From Paenalicyclobacillus mengziensis (GTDB lineage Bacteria > Bacillota > Bacilli > Alicyclobacillales > Alicyclobacillaceae), in the NCBI RefSeq assembly GCF_017298635.1, contig NZ_CP071182.1:3014001-3078000 (forward strand): DNA of 64,000 bases, written 5' to 3'. How positions within the stretch are numbered: the stretch's first letter is position 1; each line of letters begins with the position of its first letter. Made by a program: the position numbers and the translations under genes. Under the pieces are notes generated by a model, which saw nothing but the letters and a program-made list of their open reading frames with translations, was not told the DNA's origin and searched no databases. This document shows positions 37,893-46,954 of the stretch, in pieces.

Positions 37893-38695
37893 CGCATCTG
37901 TAGTTTTGTCGTTCGCACAACCTGAAGGCTTTGTAGGGTTGCACTAACCGACTCAAATGTACCTGCTCGCATTAAAGATTCTCCGACCAAGATGCCGGAC
38001 GCACCACAGGCAGCCATACGTGCTGCGTCATCCGCACTCCGTATACCGCTCTCAGCAAGTGTCGGGATGTCCCTTGGCACCATCGGAATTAGTCGCTCGG
38101 AGGTCTCAAGGCGAACTTCGAATGTAGTCAGGTCGCGGTTGTTGACACCAATGACGGATGCACTGGCATCGAGAGCGGCTGATAACTCATGCTCGGAGTG
38201 CACTTCAACAAGGACGTCTAGGCCGAGCCCGCGGGCGTAGCCAGACAGGTCTTTGAGCCGCTCCTTGTGCACGGCGGCGCAGATGAGCAGTATGGCGTCT
38301 GCGCCTGCAAGATAGGCTTCGTCTATTTGTACTTCATCAATAATAAAGTCTTTTCGCAGAACAGGTATCGTGACTTCACGACGAACGGCAGTGAGGTCTT
38401 TGATAGACCCCATAAAGTACTCTTCGTCAGTAAGCACCGAGATGGCGGCTGCGCCTGCCGTCTCATATGTCTTCGCGGTCTCGACAGGATGAAAATCCGG
38501 CTGAATGACCCCTTTCGACGGACTTGCCTTTTTGACTTCTGAGACAATCGCCAACTTGTCAGCCTGTCGAATTCTCGCTGCGAATCCTCTATGCGTTTGG
38601 GTTTCACTGTGCTTGACCGTCAGACCCTGCTGTTTCAGTCTATCGATTTCAAGTCGCTTTGTTTTCAAAATGCGGTCTAAGAAATTTGTCGTCAT
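37889..38695 (-). CDS. trpC: Indole-3-glycerol phosphate synthase
   Basis: Closes the indole ring in tryptophan synthesis. 268 residues. SEVKKASPSKG holds the catalytic lysine of the first strand, LRKDFIIDEVQI the second, and NNRDLTTFEV and AESGIRSADDAARM complete the barrel. Start and stop overlap trpD and trpF by 4 bases each. Confidence 0.97.
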   Translation of the reverse strand: MTTNFLDRILKTKRLEIDRLKQQGLTVKHSETQTHRGFAARIRQADKLAIVSEVKKASPSKGVIQPDFHPVETAKTYETAGAAAISVLTDEEYFMGSIKDLTAVRREVTIPVLRKDFIIDEVQIDEAYLAGADAILLICAAVHKERLKDLSGYARGLGLDVLVEVHSEHELSAALDASASVIGVNNRDLTTFEVRLETSERLIPMVPRDIPTLAESGIRSADDAARMAACGASGILVGESLMRAGTFESVSATLQSLQVVRTTKLQMR

Positions 38696-39738
38696 TGAGC
38701 TACCTCTGTTCGTTCGTTATGCACGTCGTGCGTGGCTTGCACGAAGTATTCGAGTTGGTTTTGTACGCGGCCGGAGTCAATGGCCTCGGCAGCCAATCGG
38801 ACACCTTCCGGAATGCTCGTTGCCTTTTTGCCAACGTACAGTACCGCCCCTGCATTGAGAAGTACGATGTCCCGGCGCGGCCCCGGTGTCCCGCCAAAGA
38901 CATCGCGAAGGATTTGCGCATTCTCATCTGCATTTCCACCGACGACGGTAGAAATCGGAGCGCGCTGCAGTCCTGCGTCTTCCGGCGTGATCTCAAAAAC
39001 GGTGACTCTCGCACCTTTGACTTCCGCGACCTTCGTCTGGCCTTGGATGGAAAGTTCGTCAATGCCCCCGTCTCCATGAACAACGAGTGCATGTTCGGTA
39101 CCTAAAGACGACAATGCGTTCGCCACTTTTTCGACCAACTCTGGCCGATAGACGCCGAGCACTTGTCTTCTTGCACCGGCCGGATTGGTGAGTGGACCGA
39201 GGATATTGAAAATCGTACGGAACCCGAGCTGTTTTCGAGGTTCTGCGGCATACTTCATGGCAGGGTGGAAGGTCTGTGCAAAGAGAAAGCACAAGTTGGT
39301 GTTTCTTAAGCATGAGACAGCTTCCATATCGTCGAGGTCAATTCTCGCCCCAAGCGCCGAGAGGATATCAGCGCTGCCGCTGCGACTGGAAACTGCTCGG
39401 TTTCCATGCTTGGCGATGGGGACTCCGAGTGCTGAAGCAACCAACGCGGCTGCTGTGGAGATGTTGAAGGTATTGGCACCATCACCGCCTGTACCACAGG
39501 TATCGACAACGTCGAGACCTGTATCCACATGAATACCGTTTTGCCGCATGGCACGCGCAAAACCGATGATTTCATCCACCGATTCGCCGCGCACGGCCAT
39601 CGCCGCGAGCAACCCGGCGGTCTGAACAGGCGAGATTTCTCCATTCATTAGGTGATTCATAAAAGACTCTGCAGAAGACGCCGACAGTGCTTCACCACGT
39701 GACACTTGGTGTAAGACTTCCGATACGAAACTTTGCAT
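38692..39738 (-). CDS. trpD: Anthranilate phosphoribosyltransferase
   Basis: Joins anthranilate to PRPP. The start is ATG 39738 (MQSFVSEVLHQVSRGEALS), with AGGAG 8 bases before; an upstream in-frame start at 39792 lies inside the leader RNA. 348 residues. The PRPP site GTGGDGANTFNIST and KHGNRAVSS are visible. It is the first gene of the operon here; trpE and trpG are not in the window, although trpE is the first gene in B. subtilis. Confidence 0.96.
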   Translation of the reverse strand: MQSFVSEVLHQVSRGEALSASSAESFMNHLMNGEISPVQTAGLLAAMAVRGESVDEIIGFARAMRQNGIHVDTGLDVVDTCGTGGDGANTFNISTAAALVASALGVPIAKHGNRAVSSRSGSADILSALGARIDLDDMEAVSCLRNTNLCFLFAQTFHPAMKYAAEPRKQLGFRTIFNILGPLTNPAGARRQVLGVYRPELVEKVANALSSLGTEHALVVHGDGGIDELSIQGQTKVAEVKGARVTVFEITPEDAGLQRAPISTVVGGNADENAQILRDVFGGTPGPRRDIVLLNAGAVLYVGKKATSIPEGVRLAAEAIDSGRVQNQLEYFVQATHDVHNERTEVAQ

Positions 39739-39800
39739 TCTTTTCTCTCCTCTCGGCTCATTGGGAGTCGAGGGGGCAACGGCCCAAACCACCAGGGTAT

Positions 39801-39842
39801 AAAAATATCCACATCATCGGTGACAACCCCGATGTTGCGGAT
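39801..39842 (-). terminator. Attenuator (intrinsic terminator) in the trp leader
   Basis: In the RNA sense ATCCGCAACATCGG (39842-39829) pairs with CCGATGATGTGGAT (39820-39807) over 14 positions with one mismatch and one G-U, followed by ATTTTT. The sequence CGGAT at 39855-39851 can pair with the first five bases ATCCG instead, which would act as antiterminator. The element lies between the TRAP triplets and trpD, the order expected for TRAP attenuation. Confidence 0.78.
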
Positions 39843-39881
39843 GGTGGCAATCCGAAAAGATAGACTACGGACCAGGCACGT

Positions 39882-39937
39882 CTCCGCTCAACTCAGCTCA
39901 ACTTGTCATCCTCAAAAACTTTAGACCAACTCAGCTC
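39882..39937 (-). promoter_or_regulatory. TRAP-binding triplet array in the trp leader
   Basis: In the RNA sense, four GAG triplets lie at exact 5-base period (39897, 39892, 39887, 39882 as first bases minus two), and an AAG at 39902-39904 is in the same register. A second pair, GAG-CT-GAG, lies at 39937-39930, with single GAGs at 39913-39911 and 39962-39960 and a UAG at 39973-39971. TRAP of Bacillus binds up to eleven GAG/UAG triplets spaced by two or three bases. The mtrB gene for TRAP is in this window, so I infer that this is its target. Confidence 0.75.
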
Positions 39938-39984
39938 AACTGCCGTAGCAAAGGTGAAGCTCGACACTGTCTAACTTATGGTCA

Positions 39985-40013
39985 AGAATAAGGGTTGTGA
40001 AGAAATTCGTCAA
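39985..40013 (-). promoter_or_regulatory. Sigma-A promoter of trpDCFBA-aroF-tyrA
   Basis: TTGACG (40008-40013), 17 bp, TATTCT (39985-39990) on the minus strand. The -35 box overlaps the stop codon of aroH. It predicts a leader of about 240 bases, as in B. subtilis where trp is read both from an upstream aro promoter and from its own. Confidence 0.75.
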
Positions 40014-40393
40014 CCTTTATCTGTTTGTCGTCCGACTACATCCGGTCTCAGAGCCACGGCTTCACCGAGATAAATGTGGTTCAGGTCCTCTTGTGAATGC
40101 GTCGTATTCACATGGATGAGGACGCGGATACACCGTTTCATGGCATTTGGAACATTTAGTTCTGGTGCGCACATCAAGGGTACCCACTGCCATCCGGGCA
40201 GGCTGCGCACGGCCTTAGCGGGAAAATCCGCGTTCAGGTCTTGAGTCATCGTGAGAAATACACTGGCAACGTTGTCAATGTCAATGTCATTCTGACGGAC
40301 AATTTCCTTCATCAACTCCTGAGTGGCTTCGAAAATTGCCACCGGCGTGTTCACGAGAACCGTTATTGCACCGCGGATGCCCCGAACCTTCAT
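40010..40393 (-). CDS. aroH: Monofunctional chorismate mutase, AroH type
   Basis: Rearranges chorismate to prephenate for phenylalanine and tyrosine. 127 residues from ATG 40393 (MKVRGIRGAITV), with GGGAAGGA upstream; the ATG just before it (40396) overlaps the aroB stop as ATGA and is an equal choice. RGIRGA, FPAKAVRSLPGWQWVPLMC and KRCIRVLIHVNT are hallmarks of the trimeric AroH family. The end of the gene carries the trp promoter. Confidence 0.95.
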   Translation of the reverse strand: MKVRGIRGAITVLVNTPVAIFEATQELMKEIVRQNDIDIDNVASVFLTMTQDLNADFPAKAVRSLPGWQWVPLMCAPELNVPNAMKRCIRVLIHVNTTHSQEDLNHIYLGEAVALRPDVVGRQTDKG

Positions 40394-41502
40394 CATTGTT
40401 CCTTCCCTGCCTTCCATGTGGGTGTGGCCTTCCATGCCGAAACCACTTCGTCCTTCGTGATGCCGCGGACGACGCGGACGTCACCAATCGCGTAAGGGAG
40501 TGCAAATGTCCAACTCGCGTGTTCATGCTTCTTGTCCAAATCCATGGTATCGAGTATGGATTGAATCGGCAGGTCCGGCTTCCCATTTGGCAGTTCATGG
40601 CTACATAAAACCGCAAAGATCTGATCTCTATCCTCGGTTGAAAGCCATCCTTTTTGATGCGAAAGTTCGGATTCGACAGCAAGACCCATTGCCACGGCCT
40701 CGCCGTGGTGAATGGTGTACCCTGATTGCTGTTCGATGGCGTGACCAACCGTATGCCCGACATTGAGGACCATACGAAGGCCAGATTCACGTTCGTCTTG
40801 CTCGATGATAGCAATCTTGACCTGTGCCGCCTCGGTGACCAAATCTGTTGTGCGGTCTGGTCCAGGAAAGCTCGGACAGGGGTTGTTCATAAGATCGGCG
40901 AACAAGGACGGGTTGCCGATGAGACCATGCTTGATAAGTTCTGCCAACCCTCCGGTCCATTCGCGCGGCGGCAATGCGGACAAGATTCCCGTATCGTACA
41001 GGACAAGAATGGGTTGATGGAATGCGCCGACAAGGTTCTTACCTTCAGCAAGGTTCACGCCCACTTTACCGCCAATGCTGCTGTCATGAGCGAGAAGCGT
41101 TGTTGGAACCTGAACAAATCGCAGTCCACGCAGGTAAGTCGCTGCAACAAACCCAGCTAAATCGCCAACCATACCTCCACCAACCGCCATGACAATGTCC
41201 TTACGACGAATCTGTACCTGCAACATCGAGCGGTACAATTGCTGAGCTGTTTCAAGAGACTTAGAAGCGTCGCCGGCGGATACCACAGCCATTGTGGCCA
41301 GGTAGCCTGCGCCCTCAAGCAGATTCTTCAGTTCTTGAGGGTAGCCTGTTTTTGCGACGTTCTCGTCGGTCACCATGAAGATGGACGTACTTTCCTCCAC
41401 CCCCACCTGACTTATCCAATGGACAATGTCGCGATGTGCACTTGCTCCGACGACCAGCGGGTACTGGTGGGATGGGGCTTTGACCAGAGTCACCTTGTTC
41501 AT
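40393..41502 (-). CDS. aroB: 3-dehydroquinate synthase
   Basis: Second step of the shikimate pathway, NAD- and metal-dependent. 369 residues. GGGMVGDLAGFVAATYLRG (near residue 105) binds NAD; the metal ligands fall in LAELIKHG, LNVGHTVGHAIE and IHHGEAVAMG. It overlaps aroC by 4 bases and aroH by a few. Confidence 0.97.
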   Translation of the reverse strand: MNKVTLVKAPSHQYPLVVGASAHRDIVHWISQVGVEESTSIFMVTDENVAKTGYPQELKNLLEGAGYLATMAVVSAGDASKSLETAQQLYRSMLQVQIRRKDIVMAVGGGMVGDLAGFVAATYLRGLRFVQVPTTLLAHDSSIGGKVGVNLAEGKNLVGAFHQPILVLYDTGILSALPPREWTGGLAELIKHGLIGNPSLFADLMNNPCPSFPGPDRTTDLVTEAAQVKIAIIEQDERESGLRMVLNVGHTVGHAIEQQSGYTIHHGEAVAMGLAVESELSHQKGWLSTEDRDQIFAVLCSHELPNGKPDLPIQSILDTMDLDKKHEHASWTFALPYAIGDVRVVRGITKDEVVSAWKATPTWKAGKEQ

Positions 41503-42662
41503 CGTTTAGCCACCCGTTCCTGGTACGCTTGCAGGCGTTCCGCGATTTGCTCTATCGAATCGCCACCAAACTTTTCGAGCAATGCGTCTGCGATGACCCA
41601 GGCGACAGCGTGTTCGCCGACAACAGAGGCTGCGGGGACTGCACAGTAGTCAGACCGTTCTACGGTTGCTTTCTCCGAAGCTTTTGTCTCCATGTTCACA
41701 CTCTCAAGCGGATTATAGAGGGTTGAGATAGGTTTCATTGCAGCCCGCACGACAATCGGCTGGCCGTTGGTCACACCGCCTTCCAGACCACCGGCTCCGT
41801 TTGACGGGCGCGTATAGCGGCCCTCTTCGTAGTGAATCGGATCGTGAACCTGTGAACCAAATCTTCTCGCCGTTTCAAAACCGAGTCCAATTTCAACGCC
41901 CTTGATGGCCTGAATGCTCATGAGTGCCCCTGCCAAGCGGCCGTCGAGTTTGCGGTCCGGGTGCACGTAACTCCCAAGTCCAACTGGGCATCCGACGACG
42001 ACGACTTCAAACACCCCACCAACCGTATCTCCGGCTTCTTTGGCTTCGTCGATCTTTTTTTTCATCCGTGTCGAGGCTTCTTCGTCGGCTGTGCGAACGT
42101 CCGAAGCTTCAGTTGCGGCTACCCAAGCGTCCCAGTCACGAGGCAGTTTCTCGTCTGCGACTGATTCGCCGCCGATCTCGACGACATGTGCGTGCACGCG
42201 CATACCAAAGTGCTCAAGCAGTTGTTTGGCGAGGGCACCCGCTGCGACGATGGTGGCTGTATTCCGTGCACTTGCCCGTTCAAGCACGTTACGTACATCC
42301 TCGTGGTCGTATTTGATGGCTCCCGCGAGGTCTGCGTGCCCAGGACGAGGGCGAACAACGCGCTTGTTGTTTTCGGGTTCTTCGTCCCATACAGACATAC
42401 GGTCTGTCCAGTGTGCGAAGTCGCGATTCACGACGTGTATTGTAATTGGAGACCCAAGGGTTTTACCGAACCGCAATCCACTGGTAATTTCGACTGTGTC
42501 GGTCTCAATCTTCTGGCGGTATCCCCGCCCGTACCCCATCTGTCGACGACGCAATGCACCGTCAATAGCCTCTCGAGAAACTTTCAAGTTACTTGGAAAA
42601 CCCTCAACTATCACGGTCAGCTCCGGACCGTGAGATTCCCCACTGGACAGATATCGCAGCAC
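41499..42662 (-). CDS. aroC: Chorismate synthase
   Basis: Makes chorismate from EPSP using reduced flavin. 387 residues from a GTG start with GGAGGG 7 bases upstream. SSGESHGPELT, RRRQMGYGRGYRQKIETD and RPRPGHADLAGAIKY are the family signatures. Called aroF in B. subtilis nomenclature. It may begin an aroC-aroB-aroH unit, or continue from the M42 peptidase genes 57 bases upstream; no promoter is obvious in that gap. Confidence 0.97.
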   Translation of the reverse strand: MLRYLSSGESHGPELTVIVEGFPSNLKVSREAIDGALRRRQMGYGRGYRQKIETDTVEITSGLRFGKTLGSPITIHVVNRDFAHWTDRMSVWDEEPENNKRVVRPRPGHADLAGAIKYDHEDVRNVLERASARNTATIVAAGALAKQLLEHFGMRVHAHVVEIGGESVADEKLPRDWDAWVAATEASDVRTADEEASTRMKKKIDEAKEAGDTVGGVFEVVVVGCPVGLGSYVHPDRKLDGRLAGALMSIQAIKGVEIGLGFETARRFGSQVHDPIHYEEGRYTRPSNGAGGLEGGVTNGQPIVVRAAMKPISTLYNPLESVNMETKASEKATVERSDYCAVPAASVVGEHAVAWVIADALLEKFGGDSIEQIAERLQAYQERVAKR

Positions 42663-42719
42663 TCAGATGCCCTCCCTCAAAAACGCCTCTGCTATCATTT
42701 TCGCTCTGGTGAGCTGGTC

Positions 42720-43712
42720 TTACGCTTGACCAAAACTTCGAATTGCCTCGTCGAGTACCTGAACTGCAGCTTCTGCGTCACGGACATCGACGATCGTAGA
42801 CGGACCACCGACGTATCGGGCAGGGTAAGACAGTCCCCCCACCAGAATTCCGTCAACCGACAATTGAATACTGCCAGTGTCTGTTGTTCCCTTCGCCCAC
42901 ACTTCATACTGGACATCAACACCGACTCGTTTGGCGCAATCAATGAGGTGGTCCTTGACACGAAGCGGAACAATCGCAGTTTTGTCCATGATCTTAATGG
43001 CAGGTCCTTGACCGAGCGCAATTTCCATCCTGTGTGCCTCAGGCATGTCACCCGCGGGGACTGCGTCAATCACAATCGCCAAGTCGGGCATCAGCTGGTA
43101 TGCTGCAGTCTTGGCACCACGACCGCCGACTTCGCTTTGGCTCGAAAACACGAGCGATACATTTTTTCCTTCGGATGCAGCTTTTTGAAAGGCATTAATG
43201 GCGATGGCGCAGCCTACCCGATTATCCAGTGCTCGGCCAGCGAGTCTGTGTTCATCGAGACTGACCACTTCTTCCGTGACCACACCTTCAAGACCGATGA
43301 ATACGCGCTCGGCCGCGGCAGCTCTCGAGTCTGCTGCAATGTCGATATAAAGGTTGTCGGTGGACAAATCTTGCAGTTTTACATCTTTCTCAACGCCAAC
43401 AACGCCAGTGACACCATTGGTAAAGCGAATGTGGCGCCCAATCAGTGACGCCGGCGACACATCACCAACGGTGATGATCCGAAGATAGCCCTTGTCATCC
43501 ACATCGATGACCATGACCCCGTTCTCGTCCGCGTGAGCAGCAAGCATGATGTGGGGACCGTCACCGTGTTTCCGGGCAATGCCGTTACCGAGCTTGTCGA
43601 TGAATATTTCGTCCGCAACGTCCTTGACGAGGTTCAACAAGGTATTTTGAAAATCTTTCTCCGCACCCGAAGGTGCAATGGCTTGTGTCAGTTTGATGAT
43701 AAGGTCTTTCAT
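42720..43712 (-). CDS. M42-family peptidase paralogue with altered active site
   Basis: 330 residues, fold of the M42/TET aminopeptidases. H60 and D62 (AHADENG), D163 (RALDNR), E194 and D216 keep most of the two-metal site. The catalytic base, the first Glu of QEEVG, is S193 (QSEVGGRGA), and the last metal-binding His of RYxHxP is G302 (RYVGGPS). The protein is therefore probably inactive or altered in activity. It overlaps the next intact paralogue by 4 bases. Since M42 enzymes form dodecamers, it may be a structural or regulatory subunit. Confidence 0.88.
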   Translation of the reverse strand: MKDLIIKLTQAIAPSGAEKDFQNTLLNLVKDVADEIFIDKLGNGIARKHGDGPHIMLAAHADENGVMVIDVDDKGYLRIITVGDVSPASLIGRHIRFTNGVTGVVGVEKDVKLQDLSTDNLYIDIAADSRAAAAERVFIGLEGVVTEEVVSLDEHRLAGRALDNRVGCAIAINAFQKAASEGKNVSLVFSSQSEVGGRGAKTAAYQLMPDLAIVIDAVPAGDMPEAHRMEIALGQGPAIKIMDKTAIVPLRVKDHLIDCAKRVGVDVQYEVWAKGTTDTGSIQLSVDGILVGGLSYPARYVGGPSTIVDVRDAEAAVQVLDEAIRSFGQA

Positions 43713-44731
43713 AGGTTGAACCCTCCCTCGGAGATGCTCTTTAAAACCGCATCGACAAGTAAAATCGCATTCTGGTAATCTTCCAGTGAGATGATTTGGG
43801 CGGGTGCGTGGATGTACCGAACCGGGATGGAGATACCCCCGCCGATGACGCCAGCACGCGTCTTGTGAATCGCACCAAAGTCATTGGAACCGCCTTTTAC
43901 CCTTCGCAACTGGTAAGGAATGTCGTTTTGTTTTGCGACGGAAATCATAAAATCGAGAAAGTCCCGGTCTGCGATGGTCTGACTGTCTTGTACAGTCAGT
44001 GCCGGACCTGCTCCAAGGATGGTAGACTGGCCGTGAGAAGGGGCTCCTACGACATCGAAGCACACCGTTCCTTCAAGTGCAATTGCGATATCCGGTTGGA
44101 CGCGGTATCCTGCGGCGCGGGCTCCGCGCAGGCCGACCTCCTCCTGAACCGTAAATGCACCTACCAGCGGCAGGTTGTACTCTTTCTTCAGTGTCTCCAC
44201 AAGAATTGCGCAACCGACCCTATCGTCAAAGGACTTCGCTTTCGCACAGTTATCGCCAATCTCTTCAAAACGCGTCGTGAACACGCAGACGTCGCCAAGT
44301 TTTACGACCTTCTCTGCATCTTTCTTGTCCTTCGCACCGATATCGATATAGAGCTGATGAAAACCAAGTGGCTTCGTTCGCTCGTCTTCCGACTGCAGGT
44401 GAATCGGCTTCGCCCCTATCACTCCGAATCGCTTATCCGTGCCGATTTGTACGGGTTTGGACACTAGGACTCGCGGGTCGATGCCGCCAAGCGGCTTGAA
44501 CCGCAGCAGTCCATTGTCTTCGATATGTACAACCATCAGTCCAACTTCATCCATGTGCGCGTCAAGCATCACCCGAGGTCCTTCAGAAACGTTGTTCTCG
44601 AAGTACAACGATCCGAGTACATCAGTGTACATCTTGGCGGCGAAAGGTCGAACCTCATCACGAATGACATTCCTGATCTCGTCTTCAAACCCGGAGGGGC
44701 CCATCGCTTCGGTCAAGGTCTTTAGTAACAT
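43709..44731 (-). CDS. M42-family metallo-aminopeptidase
   Basis: Dinuclear metal aminopeptidase acting on peptides in the cytoplasm. The start is ATG 44731 (MLLKTLTEAMGPSGFEDE), with GGAGG 7 bases upstream; 340 residues. The active site is intact: DAHMDEVG, FDDRVGC, VQEEVGLRGA and VRYIHAP. It overlaps the third paralogue by 10 bases. Substrate preference cannot be told from the sequence by eye. Confidence 0.93.
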   Translation of the reverse strand: MLLKTLTEAMGPSGFEDEIRNVIRDEVRPFAAKMYTDVLGSLYFENNVSEGPRVMLDAHMDEVGLMVVHIEDNGLLRFKPLGGIDPRVLVSKPVQIGTDKRFGVIGAKPIHLQSEDERTKPLGFHQLYIDIGAKDKKDAEKVVKLGDVCVFTTRFEEIGDNCAKAKSFDDRVGCAILVETLKKEYNLPLVGAFTVQEEVGLRGARAAGYRVQPDIAIALEGTVCFDVVGAPSHGQSTILGAGPALTVQDSQTIADRDFLDFMISVAKQNDIPYQLRRVKGGSNDFGAIHKTRAGVIGGGISIPVRYIHAPAQIISLEDYQNAILLVDAVLKSISEGGFNL

Positions 44732-45786
44732 GATAGTCCCTCCACATCTGCCGGGGTAATTCCTGCAATGTAATGGGCGAGCAGCCGCCCGCAAGCCGCG
44801 ATATCATCGTACGAACCTGTTTCGACCGAACAGTGCATATAACGGATGGCGATCCCGATGACGCCGGTAGCGAGACCAGCCCGCGCAATCTGAAATGCGT
44901 TTCCGTCCGTCCCTGTGGGACCCTGAGACAGCTCCAACTGGTAGGGGATGCTGTTTTCTATCGCTGCATCGCGCAGACCTGTAAACACGTTTCTGTGGAT
45001 ATTCGGTCCAAAAGAAATGGCTGGCCCTTCCCCAATCTTGAAGCTCTCATCCGGGTCTTGTCCAGGCATGTCCGCAAAGGTAACGTCGATGGCGATGGCA
45101 ATGTCTGGATTCACTCCGTACCCTGCCGTAGCGGCGCCGCGCATACCAACCTCCTCTTGGACCGAAGCGACTGCAATGACGTCCGCTTGGTGTTTCAGTC
45201 CCTGCAGAAAGCGGAGGGTCTCCAGAATGATGGCGATGCTTGTCCGGTTGTCAAGGGCTTTACCACTGATGCGGTTGTTGAGTAATTCCATCGTTTCCCG
45301 ATGGAGTGTGACTCTATCCCCAATTTCGACAAGTTCCCGTACCCTGTCTCCGTTCATGGCCATGTCGATATAGAGGTCTTCGAGTGTGGCGGCTTTTTTG
45401 CGTTCCGCCAGCGATGTGAGGTGCGGCGGCTTCGAGCCAACAATGCCGCGCAAGTCTTTTTTACCATGCACGACGACCTCTTGTCCCACCAAGGTCCGCG
45501 GGTCGAAGCCCCCAGACTGCGCCACTCGCAGAAATCCTCCTGACTCGATTTTGGTAACGACCAGCGCAATTTCATCCATGTGTGCCGAGAGCATAATCTT
45601 TGGGGCTGATTTTCCACCGAAACCGTGAACAGTTGCAATGACGTTGCCGAGCGTGTCTGTTCTCAGCTCGCTTGTGTATGCCGAAAATGCGGCTCGAACC
45701 TTGTTTGCGATACCCTGTTCAAAGCCGGGTCCGCCGTGGCTGTCCAGAAGTTCGAGCAGCGTCACTTTGTGGTTATACTTGTCCAC
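44722..45786 (-). CDS. M42-family metallo-aminopeptidase
   Basis: 354 residues from GTG 45786, which overlaps the stop codon of the pseudouridine synthase gene (TAGTG) and has AGGGGAG 8 bases before it. The active site is intact: SAHMDEIA, KALDNRTS, VQEEVGMRGA, AIDVTFAD and IRYMHCS. First of three consecutive M42 genes, all coupled by overlaps, so the three proteins are made in the same place and may assemble together. Confidence 0.93.
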   Translation of the reverse strand: MDKYNHKVTLLELLDSHGGPGFEQGIANKVRAAFSAYTSELRTDTLGNVIATVHGFGGKSAPKIMLSAHMDEIALVVTKIESGGFLRVAQSGGFDPRTLVGQEVVVHGKKDLRGIVGSKPPHLTSLAERKKAATLEDLYIDMAMNGDRVRELVEIGDRVTLHRETMELLNNRISGKALDNRTSIAIILETLRFLQGLKHQADVIAVASVQEEVGMRGAATAGYGVNPDIAIAIDVTFADMPGQDPDESFKIGEGPAISFGPNIHRNVFTGLRDAAIENSIPYQLELSQGPTGTDGNAFQIARAGLATGVIGIAIRYMHCSVETGSYDDIAACGRLLAHYIAGITPADVEGLSCY

Positions 45787-46850
45787 TATGTCAACTCCCC
45801 TCGCCCTTCTATGTTAGCAAATATCCCTGTTTCAAGAAACGCCGTTTTCAGGCGTTCATTGATGGTCTCACGGCTTCCACCGACACGCGACCATTCATCG
45901 AGCATATCCTCAGGAATCTCGGCAAACACCTTGTGTTCTTCACCTGTGACCGGGTGAAGAAACCACATGCCAAGGGCATGGAGGGCTTGTCTGATCAAGG
46001 TATTTGTCGCGCTGCCAGTCGTGTTTCTGGTTGGCGAATGAAAAGGTGCGTTTCGAGAGCGGGAGATGCGCGTACCATACACCGGATCGCCTACCAGAGG
46101 CTGGCCGATGGCAGCGAAGTGAAGCCGAATCTGATGTGTCCTCCCTGTTTCCAGCACGACCAGCGCTACGCCGATTCCACTCTCTGCAGCAAGAAGTCGG
46201 TAGTGCGTAACGGCCCGTTGCCCAGTCGCCGAGATAATACGGCGTGAAGGGGCATTTGGATCCTGAGCAATTGGCAGGTCGATGGTTTCCCAGTCTTCGC
46301 TTTCAAAAGCTCCTTCGTCCTCCTCCAGATGGATGAATGCGCAGTAAACCCGGTGAATGTGTCCCTTGCGAAGCGCCTCGTCGAACAGATGGTGAAAGTG
46401 ACCGTGTTTCGCAAGCATGACCAGCCCTGATGTCTCCCTGTCAAGGCGATGAACGCAGTGCGGCACTGAAGGCGCGACACGTGCGTAAGCCGCCTGCAGC
46501 AGGGACCCTTCCCGCTCTCTAGCTGTGGGATGCGTCAACATACCCGCCGGTTTGTTAACAATCAACACCTCATGGTCTTCATAGCGGACATCAAGCAAAA
46601 CAGCTTCCGGCTCCAATTCTGTTTGTTCTCGTGGTAACATAACATAGATTATGTCACCCACATGTGCTGTCGATCTTAGGTATGCGACTTCATGGTTTTT
46701 TCGAATGCTGTTGCTTGCTACCAGTTGGCGCAACATTCGTCTGGAAAGGTGCAGGTGCCTCTGCACGATGGAGCGAACGCTCAGGCCTGTGAGTTCGACG
46801 TCTACGGGAATCTCATATGACACGCCCAGTATGGAATCGGTATCTGACAA
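45786..46850 (-). CDS. RluA/RluD-family pseudouridine synthase
   Basis: Converts uridine to pseudouridine in ribosomal or transfer RNA. 354 residues from a TTG start after AGGAGG. An S4 RNA-binding domain covers about 20-85 (LSRRMLRQLVASNSI). The catalytic aspartate is in HRLDRETSGL, followed by GRTHQIRLHFA and DPVYG of the family. Which of RluA, RluC or RluD it corresponds to cannot be decided by eye. It heads the operon with the three M42 genes. Confidence 0.92.
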   Translation of the reverse strand: MSDTDSILGVSYEIPVDVELTGLSVRSIVQRHLHLSRRMLRQLVASNSIRKNHEVAYLRSTAHVGDIIYVMLPREQTELEPEAVLLDVRYEDHEVLIVNKPAGMLTHPTAREREGSLLQAAYARVAPSVPHCVHRLDRETSGLVMLAKHGHFHHLFDEALRKGHIHRVYCAFIHLEEDEGAFESEDWETIDLPIAQDPNAPSRRIISATGQRAVTHYRLLAAESGIGVALVVLETGRTHQIRLHFAAIGQPLVGDPVYGTRISRSRNAPFHSPTRNTTGSATNTLIRQALHALGMWFLHPVTGEEHKVFAEIPEDMLDEWSRVGGSRETINERLKTAFLETGIFANIEGRGELT

Positions 46851-46954
46851 TGTGTCCTCCTCCTATCCTCGTATCATATCAAAACCATTGAATCGGTCCT
46901 AACCGTGTCGGTTGAATTTGCCCACGACTTGCAGTATTATGAAGGCAACTTAAT

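Noticed and set aside
42186..43448. A 420-codon plus-strand open frame
   Set aside because: It lies antisense to aroC and an M42 gene, which are certain; its translation has no family pattern.
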